From positions 6,324,001-6,388,000 of the forward strand of contig OW051496.1 in NCBI GenBank assembly GCA_932521035.1: a stretch of DNA of 64,000 bases. Reading direction: 5' to 3'. Both the position numbers and the translations under genes were made by a program. Of this stretch, positions 56,162 to 64,000 are shown in pieces (position 1 is the first letter of the stretch; each line of letters opens with the position of its first letter). Source of the stretch: Oscheius dolichura (Eukaryota > Nematoda > Chromadorea > Rhabditida > Rhabditidae). The notes beneath the pieces are model-generated. The model was not told the DNA's origin. It made no database searches and saw nothing but the letters and a program-made list of their open reading frames with translations.

Positions 56162-59100
56162 ATGGACTACGAAAACGATCCCGGATGGCCGTTTCTCCGC
56201 CGCTCCAGGGAGCAAATGCTCGAGGTATCTAGACACCCGTTGAACAGACCACGACGGCTGCCGCTTTAGGACCAATCGAAGCCATACGACTCGAAAAAGA
56301 ACTGTTGGGTTCCCGACGAGGAGGAAGGGTACGTCGAGGGTATCATTAAGAAGTCCGATGGCAACAACATCATTGTGGCCATCGGAGCCGGAAACGAGAA
56401 GACCTTCAAAGCCGACCAGGTCCAAGAAATGAACCCTCCCAAATTCGAGAAAACTGAGGACATGTCCAATTTGACTTTCCTCAACGATGCTTCCGTCCTG
56501 CACAATCTCCGTGCCCGTTACGCCTCTATGCTTATTTATGTGAGTCGTATTCTACCCTCTATCTCTTTTGACCGAGGTCAGATCTCGGTTAATAACCAAA
56601 AACGGTCAATTATTGAGGAAATAGCCGTATCGATTAGGCCCCGAGTGGTTTTTTGCACATGGCGGGCCGCGCACAAGTTTCTTCGAATCTTCGACGCGAC
56701 AGTTTACAACGAGCTTCTCGAGAGCCGAGCTTTGTTTGAGCTGGTGCTGCCGCACGCCGCGGTTCATGGCAAATAGAGGGGAAAAGATTCGACTCTGATA
56801 GAGGGTAACACCTCGATATGGACAGGATGGTTTCAGACATATTCGGGATTGTTCTGCGTCGTAATCAATCCCTACAAGAGACTGCCCATCTACACGGACT
56901 CCGTGGCCCGTATGTTCATGGGCAAGCGCCGTACTGAGATGCCTCCTCACTTGTTCGCCGTTTCCGACGAGGCCTACAGAAACATGTTGCAAAACCACGA
57001 GAACCAGTCTATGCTCATCACAGGAGAGTCCGGAGCCGGAAAGACTGAGAACACCAAGAAGGTTGGCCACACAGAAGGGCGGTAGAAAGGGACTGTTCCA
57101 GGTAATTGCCTACTTCGCCGCCGTTGGTGCCTCCCAACAGGAGACCTTCGGCAAGAAGGAGGCTGTCGATCCCAATGTCAAGAAGGTCACCCTTGAGGAC
57201 CAGATCGTCCAGACCAACCCCGTCCTGGAAGCCTTCGGTTTGTTTTGATAATAACATAGAGTGATTTTCCCATTCAGGTAACGCCAAGACTGTCCGTAAC
57301 AACAACTCCTCCCGTTTCGGAAAATTCATCCGTATCCATTTCTCCAAGCAGGGTCGAGTCGCCTCTTGCGATATCGAGCACTGTCAGTCTCCTCCCCATC
57401 TCCACTAATCCCCATTCCAGATCTCCTTGAGAAGTCTCGTGTCATCCGTCAAGCTCCCGGAGAGCGTTGCTACCACATCTTCTACCAGGTCTTCTCCGGC
57501 TTCGTGCCCACCCTCACCAAGAGCCTCCAACTGGACAAGCCCGTTAAGGACTACTGGTTCGTCGCTCAGGCCGAGCTGACCATCGATGGAGTCAACGACA
57601 AGGAGGAGCACCAGCTCACCGACGAGGCCTTCGACATTCTCAAGTTCAGCCCCACGGAGAAGATGGACTGCTACCGGCTCGTGTCAGCCATGATGCACAT
57701 GGGTAACATGAAGTTCAAGCAGCGACCTCGTGAAGAGCAGGCTGAGACCGACGGAACCGACGGTAAGCCATTTGTCCGATTTGATTAATTGGGAGATTAC
57801 AGAGGCCGAGAAGGCTGCGGCTATGTATGGAATCGACCACGAGGAGTTCCTCAAGGGTCTGACCCGACCACGTGTGAAGGTCGGAAACGAATGGGTCAAC
57901 AAGGGACAGAACGTCGACCAGGTCAGTTGAGGAGGATAGGGCGAAGCACAGAGATAATTGTAGGTCAACTGGGCCGTCGGAGCCATGGCCAAGGGTCTCT
58001 ACTCGAGAATCTTCCACTGGCTCGTCAAGAAGTGTAACCAGACTCTTGACCAGAAGGGCATCAACCGTGACCACTTCATCGGAGTGTTGGATATCGCCGG
58101 ATTCGAAATCTTCGACGTAACTCTCTCGCCTAGACCAATCATCAAAAAACTGTTCAGTTCAACTCCTTCGAACAGCTCTGGATTAACTTCGTAAACGAGA
58201 AGCTCCAGCAGTTCTTCAACCACCACATGTTCGTCCTGGAGCAGGAGGAGTACGCCCGTGAGGGAATCCAGTGGACTTTCATCGACTTCGGTCTCGATCT
58301 CCAGGCCTGTATCGAACTTATCGAGAAGGTATATTTGACCAGGACTGCCCCAATCTGCCCCTTTAGCCTCTCGGTATTATCTCCATGCTTGATGAGGAGT
58401 GTATCGTCCCCAAAGCCACTGACCAGACCCTGGCCGCCAAGCTCATCGAACAACATCTGGGCAAGCACCCCAACTTCGAGAAGCCAAAGCCGCCCAAGGG
58501 AAAACAGGCTGAGGCTCACTTCGCCATGCGTCACTACGCCGGAACTGTCCGTTACAATGTGATGAACTGGCTCGAGAAGAACAAGGACCCTCTGAACGAC
58601 TCCGTCGTCCAGTGCATGAAACAGTCCAAGAAGAACGATCTCCTCGTGGAAATCTGGCAAGACTACACGACCCAGGAGGAGGCCGCCCTCATGACCAAGG
58701 GAGGCGGCAAGAAGAAGGGAAAGTCCGGCTCGTTCATGACGGTCTCTATGCTTTACCGCGAGTCGCTGAACAACCTGATGACTATGCTTCACAAGACCCA
58801 CCCCCACTTCATCCGTTGCATCATCCCCAACGAGAAGAAGCAGTCCGGAATGATCGACGCCTCGCTCGTTCTCAACCAGTTGACCTGTAACGGTGTGCTC
58901 GAGGGTATCCGTATTTGCCGTAAGGGATTCCCCAACAGAACCCTCCACCCCGACTTCGTCCAGCGATATGCCATCCTGGCCGCCGACGAGGCCCTCATCG
59001 GAAAAGAGGACCCTAAGAAGGGAGCCAGCGCCATGATGGCCAGACTCGTCAAGCAGAAGAACATCGGAGAGGACGAGTTCCGTATCGGACTCACCAAGGT

Positions 59101-62100
59101 CTTCTTCAAGGCTGGAATCGTCGCCAAGCTTGAGGATCAGCGTGATAGCCGTCTCGCCGAACTCATCACCGGTCTCCAAGCCCAGATCAAATGGTACTTC
59201 CAAATCGTAAGCTTTTGCTTATATGTGGGTAATAATCATATTTCAGATCGAGAAGAAGAGACGTGTCGAGAAGATCGAAGCCGTCAAGTCCCTCCAGCGC
59301 AACATCCGCAACTGGTCCACCCTCCGCACCTGGTCGTGGTTCAAGCTGCTCGGCAAGGTCAAGCCTCTCATTGCCTCCGGAAAGATCGAGGAGCAGTACG
59401 AGAAGCTGCAGCAGAACTTGGTCGACCTCAAGGAGTCCCTGGAGAGAGAGGGAGAGATGACCAAGCAGCTGGCCGAGAGCGCCGAGAGAGTCCAAAAGGA
59501 GACCGCTGAGCTCTTGGCCCAGTTGGAGGCTACTCGTGGAAGCAACACCGAGATCGAGGAGCGTATGGCCATGATGAACGAGCAGAAGGCTTCCCTCGAG
59601 GTTAAACTGACCGAGCAGCAGAAGCGACTCGAAACCGAGGAAGCTGCTGCCCAGGAGCTGAACAAGGAGAAGAAGAGAGTCGAACAGGAGTGCGCCGAGT
59701 TGAAGAAGAGTTGTCAGGACTTGGACCTCTCCCTCCGAAAGAGCGAGGCCGAGCGAAATGCCAAGGAACACCAGATCCGCGCCCTTCAGGATGAGATGCG
59801 CCAGCAGGACGAGCACATAAGCAAGCTGTCCAAGGAGCGCAAGCAGCAGGATGAGACCAACAAAAAGTTCAGCGAAGACTTGGCTCTTGCCGAGGAACAA
59901 AATCTAGCCATGAACAAGCTGAAGACCAAGCTTATGCAGACTCTGGAAGACTCCGAGGCTACCATGGAGAGGGAGAAGAGGAACAGAGCCGACATGGACA
60001 AGGCCAAGAGGAAGGCCGAAGGCGAGCTGAAGATTGCCCAGGAGGAGATGGACGAGCTGTCCAAGTCCAAGTCTGAGGCTGAAAATGCTCTCCGTCGCAA
60101 GGAGACCGAGCTCCACAACATGGGAATGAAACTCGAAGACGAGCAGGCAGCTGTTGCCAAGCTCCAGAAGGGAATCCAGGCTGACGAGGCCAAGATGAAG
60201 GATCTCCACGATCAGCTTGCCGATGAGAAAGAGGCCCGTGCCCGTGCTGACCGCGCTCGCGCCGACCAGCAGAACGAATACGACGAGCTGACCGACCAAC
60301 TGGAGGAGCAGGCCCGCGCTTACACCAGCCAGGTTGAGCTCGGCAAGAAGAAGGACATGGAGGTGGCCAAGCTCCGTCGTGACCTCGAGGAGGCCTCTCT
60401 CAAGTTCGGAGAACAGCTGGTTTCCCTCAAGAAGAAGAGCGCCGATGCCGTCCAAGAGCTCTCCGACCAGGTCGAACAACTTCAAAAGCAAAAAGCCCGC
60501 TCCGAAAAGGAAAAGGCCCAAATGCAGAGGGAATTCGACGAGGCCTCTGCCGCTCTCGACCACGAAGCAAAGAACCGTGCCGACCAGGAACGAATTGCCA
60601 AGTCTCATGAAGTCCGTCTTCTGGAGCTCCGCCTCAAGGCCGACGAACAATCCCGCCAACTCCAAGACTTCGTATCCCACAAGGGACGCATCCACTCCGA
60701 AAACGCTGACCTCGCCCGCCAGGTGGAGGAGCTCGAAGCTAAGATCCAGGGTGCCACTCGCCTCCGTCTGCAGTTCAGCAATGAACTTGATGCTGCCAAG
60801 AGACAGGCCGACGAGGAGAGCCGCGAGAGACAGAACTTGAGCAACTTGAGCAAGACCCTCCAACGCGAGCTCGAACAGCTCCGCGAGTCCATCGAGGACG
60901 AAGTTGCCGGCAAGGCCGAATCCCAGCGACAGCTGCAGAAGGCCCAGGTTGAGCTTGACCAATGGAGAAGCAAGTTCGAGGCCGAAGGACTCATCGGAGC
61001 CGACGAATTCGACGAGGTCAAGAAGAGACAACACGCCAAGACCAGCGAGATCCAAGACTCTCTCGATGCTGCCAATGCCAAGATCGTTGCCCTGGAGAAT
61101 GCCCGTAGCCGACTCTCGGCCGAGGCTGAGGCCAACCGCCTCGAGGCTGAACATCATGCCCAGGCTGTCGCCTCCCTGGAGAAGAAGCAGAAGGCCTTCG
61201 ACAAGGTCATCGACGAATGGAAAAAGAAGGTCGACGACCTGTACCTCGAGTTGGACGGAGCCCAGAGAGATGCCCGTTCCCTGTCCGGAGAAGCCCACAA
61301 GCTTCGTGGACAACACGACGCCCTTGCCGACCAGGTTGAGGGTCTCAAGAGAGAGAATAAGGCTCTGGGAGATGAGGTCCGCGACTTGAGCGAGTCCCTC
61401 GGAGAAGGAGGACGCGCCACCCACGCCCTCTCCAAGCAGCTCCGACGCTTCGAAATGGAGAAGGAGGAGCTCCAGAGAGGACTCGACGAGGCTGAGGCTG
61501 CCCTCGAGGCCGAGGAGAGCAAGGGACTCCGGTGCCAGATCGAAATCCAACAGATCAGGGCCGAGATTGAGAAGCGCATCCAGGAGAAGGAGGAGGAGTT
61601 CGAGAACTCTCGCAAAGTACACCAACAGACTTTGGACTCGATCGCCGCCACCCTCGAGGCTGAGACAAAGGCCAAGTCGGAGCTGTTCCGCGTCAAGAAG
61701 AAGCTCGAGGCTGACATCAACGAGTTGGAGATCGCCTTCGACCACGCCAACAGAGCCAACGAGGACGCCCAGAAGAACATCCGGTAAGATAGGAAGGAGC
61801 CTATAAATTATTTATTTTAGTCGGTACATGGACCAGATCCGCGAGCTCCAACAGATTATCGACGAGGAGCAGAAACGCCGCGAGGAGTTCAGAGAGCACT
61901 TGTTGCACGCGGAGAGGAAGTTGGCCGTCGCCAAGCAGGAACAGGAGGAACTCATCGTCAAGCTCGAAGCTGTAGGCTCTTTTGCTTTTCTTTTATATCG
62001 AGGTGTTTCAGGTGGAACGTGGCCGTCGCCAAGTCGAGCAGAACGTCAAGGAGCACCAGGAGCAGAACAACGAGCTCAGCAGCCAGAACACCTCCTACCT

Positions 62101-62858
62101 CGCGGCCAAGACCCAACTGGACAACGAGATCTCTCTGCTCAAGAGCGACATCGCCGAGGCCCAGACCGAGTTGGCCTCCTCGGAAGACCGTTGCCGCCGT
62201 GCCATGGGAGACGCCGCCAAGCTGGCTGAGGATCTCCGCCACGAGCAGGAGCACAGCCAACAACTCGAGAGATACAAGAAGCAGCTCGAGAGCCAGGTCA
62301 AGGTAAGCTGCTTTTCCTCGTAAAACGGGCACTGTTTGCCGACACTTGAGACTTCTCGCATTCCGGAAAAGTTCGAGATCACAAATTGTCTTCCAGGACA
62401 TGCAAGAGCGCGCTGATGCCGCCGAGGCCTCGGTTATCAAGGGAGGAGCCAAGGCCATCCAGAAAGCCGAGCAGAGGTTGAAGTCCCTCCAGACTGACAT
62501 GGAGGCCGAGACCCGCCGCTCGACCGAGGCCTCCAAGAACCTGGCCCGTGCCGATCGCCGAGTGAGGGAGCTCGACTTCCAAGTGACTGAGGACAAGAAG
62601 AACTACGACAAGCTCCAGGAGCTTGTAGAGAAGCTCACCGCCAAGCTGAAGGTCCAGAAGAAGCAGCTGGAAGACGCGGTGAGATAGAGAGGGGAGACTA
62701 GCTAATTGGAATATGTTCAGGAGGAGCAGGCAAACGGCCATCTGACCAAGTACAGGTCTGTTCAACTGGCCCTGGAGACAGCGGAGGAGCGAGCCGATTC
62801 GGCCGAGCAGTGTCTCGTCAGAATCCGCTCCCGTACCCGCGCGGTCCAGGAGAAGTAG
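56162..62858 (+). CDS. Muscle myosin heavy chain (class II)
   Basis: Thick-filament motor of about 1,945 residues. The SH3-like N-terminus starts [20 protein letters not shown], like nematode UNC-54 (DPGWQYLRRTREQ). The motor has an intact P-loop GESGAGKT, switch 1 [10 protein letters not shown], switch 2 DIAGFEIFD, the actin-binding loop with [11 protein letters not shown], the SH1/SH2 helix [18 protein letters not shown] and a converter ending LTKVFFKAG. An IQ/neck segment ([17 protein letters not shown]) leads to about 1,080 residues of heptad coiled coil, ending SRTRAVQEK. Fourteen or so introns of about 37-45 bp; the second one is 290 bp. No duplicated alternative exons of the insect type are visible. 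By eye the motor is closer to nematode than to insect or mollusc muscle myosins. AATAAA at 62869. Confidence 0.97.
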
Positions 62859-62868
62859 ATATTCCACG

Positions 62869-62874
62869 AATAAA
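62869..62874 (+). terminator. AATAAA signal of the myosin gene
   Basis: AATAAA 10 bp after the myosin stop codon, in the 230-bp gap before the convergent fucosyltransferase stop. Confidence 0.6.
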
Positions 62875-63090
62875 CTGTCGAAACGGCGCTCTTTTTCTAG
62901 TCTGTAGATCTGTTGTCACATATAAATTGTTGTATCCCTGAAGAATTCGACCGTGTGGCTAATTAGAGGGTGTGAAGGGGGCCGGAAAAGGGAGAAAGGA
63001 AGAACAAGAAACAAATAATTGGTAACATTTACCCGAATGGCTGATCACAGTCGGCGGTACTCGTATTGGAGGGGAGACGGCGTAGAGCAC

Positions 63091-64000
63091 TCATAGAAAT
63101 CGGCTGGCATAGTTCTGATTACACTGCTCGTGAGGTGATTGGAACTTGGATATGTCTGGGTAGGTGTTGAACTTGTAGGGAGGGCTCTGGAGCACCCGGC
63201 ACAACTCGCAGAACCCCGTCCCGTCGTCGTGTTCCGGAAAGACCCTGAGGGATAGAGTTGGCTCGACCGGGCAGACTCACTGGTGGGTATTCCTCCACTC
63301 ATGGTACTTCAGATACTCCTCCCTGCTGTCTCCCACCTTCTTTATGTGTTCGGCTGCTTCTTTGATACTTTTGAAGTCGTCTATTGCCACGAAAGAGTTC
63401 GGAGGAGCCTAAGGCTGTCCTTACTGGGATATTGGAAGGGAAGGACTCACCCCCACGGCTTCGTATTTTTTCCTTTCCAACACAATCGGCACCGCGTACC
63501 TCTCCCCCATAGTAGCCCAGAACTTCTCGGTGATGTAGTCCTTACAGTTCGAATTCTCTATGGAAAAGTAGAATTTGTACTGTTGGATGAGGGTCCTGAC
63601 ACAGTCGTAGCCCTGTTTCTGGACCCCGTCACAACCCGGGGCGGGTTTGCCACATCTCCCGAAAAGATCAGCCTGTAAATATCAGAAGTATAAAAGAAGA
63701 GCTGCTAACTCACGTCGACCCCGTTGCTCACCAGCCGGTCAATGATATCCTTCCTCCGGTTCAAGGTGTAGCAATTGGAAGCCAACCAGACGGCCGTCTT
63801 TGCTGTCTTCATCTGCCAGATGGAGTCTAAGTTGACCGCGACCCTCTCCGGCCGCTGCTCACAATGCCCGTATGGGTACCAGATGTCCGAGTGTTTCAGT
63901 GGGGTCATCGTCCAGTTGATCGCATCTGAATAAATTCGTCATCGTTCCTCCCTCTTCCCACTTGGTTCCGGCCGGAAGTGATCGTTCGTCTGGCTCTCCA
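63091..64000 (-). CDS. Alpha-1,3-fucosyltransferase (GT10), C-terminal part
   Basis: Golgi glycosyltransferase that adds fucose from GDP-fucose to N-glycans or other chains. The window holds the C-terminal catalytic half. AINWTMTPLKHSDIWYPYG is the family's FNWT(M/L)SYR.DSD...PYG block. KTAVWLASNC follows, then the donor-binding signature YKFYFSIENSNCKDYITEKF (human FYLSFENSLHPDYITEKLW), VPIVLERKKYE, PPNSFVAIDDF and EWRNTH. A cysteine-rich end (FCELCRVLQ) is typical. The gene continues past the right edge, so the membrane anchor and stem are missing. Four exons with introns of about 35-40 bp. The type (core or Lewis) cannot be decided from this part. Confidence 0.93.

Noticed and set aside
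58154-59203. 349-codon open frame on the minus strand
   Set aside because: Antisense shadow of the myosin motor for the same reason.
59904-61745. 613-codon open frame on the minus strand
   Set aside because: Lies exactly antisense to the myosin rod; strong codon bias of the coiled coil keeps the opposite frame open. Leu/Ser/Val-rich translation has no domain.
1-64000. tRNA, rRNA, CRISPR arrays or bacterial-type operons
   Set aside because: None seen on reading both strands; pervasive short introns and AATAAA signals mark the window as animal nuclear DNA.

Overview
This window is nuclear DNA from a bilaterian animal with a very compact gene organisation. Genes sit on both strands and are cut into many short exons. 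Most introns are only about 30-45 bp (GT-AG, with a few GC-AG), and neighbouring genes often end tail to tail within 10-120 bp. Content is protostome-like. A muscle myosin heavy chain and a lamin-tail cytoplasmic intermediate filament both read closest to nematode proteins. There are two small receptor tyrosine kinases of the nematode KIN-16 style, a CK1/TTBK-like kinase and a nematode-like globin. A clear tektin, IFT80 and a TTLL polyglutamylase instead indicate cilia, and tektin indicates motile ones, which nematodes lack. I therefore place it only as a small-genome protostome (ecdysozoan-like or a miniaturised lineage) and do not name a species.

Layout. 1-15 kb (GC-richer): the 5' part of a GLUT-type sugar transporter (-), a globin (-) with a possible N-myristoylation exon upstream, an acid sphingomyelinase (+), and a tektin, a TTLL ligase and a DPF/BAF45-type Requiem_N protein (all -). 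15-31 kb (AT-richer): WDR6 (-), a four-KH FUBP/KHSRP protein (-), a CK1-like kinase (-), a membrane-anchored papain-like protein without catalytic residues (-), and repeat-rich spacers. The spacers hold two MITE-like elements sharing one TTTAAA site, two copies of a dispersed repeat, a long inverted repeat and an 87-nt hairpin. 31-44.5 kb: an SDR16C-type dehydrogenase fused to a TMEM254 domain (-), a small RTK (+), an intermediate filament (+), phosphomevalonate kinase (-), and endophilin-B (+) carrying an antisense MIF gene inside an intron. 44.5-64 kb: a secreted Cys-rich peptide (-), a receptor-like protein (+), PAF1 (-), a second RTK (+), IFT80 (-), a small orphan membrane/secreted protein (+), muscle myosin heavy chain (+) and the 3' part of an alpha-1,3-fucosyltransferase (-).

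The most unusual gene is at 45364-47574. One spliced frame encodes a signal peptide, a Ser/Thr-rich stalk, a three-finger (Ly6/activin-receptor-like) ectodomain, one transmembrane helix and an intracellular PP1-like phosphatase domain that has lost nearly all metal-binding residues. It has the layout of a TGF-beta-type receptor with a dead Ser/Thr phosphatase where the kinase should be. I know of no described receptor of this design. Functionally the window mixes cilium/axoneme genes (tektin, TTLL, IFT80), muscle and cytoskeleton genes (myosin, IF), signalling receptors (two RTKs, the pseudophosphatase receptor, CK1), membrane-lipid genes (sphingomyelinase, SDR, PMVK, endophilin-B), glycan synthesis (FucT) and transcription/RNA genes (PAF1, DPF, FUBP, WDR6). 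There is no operon-like functional clustering apart from tight spacing. Gene ends given here span all exons; exon joins were read by eye.
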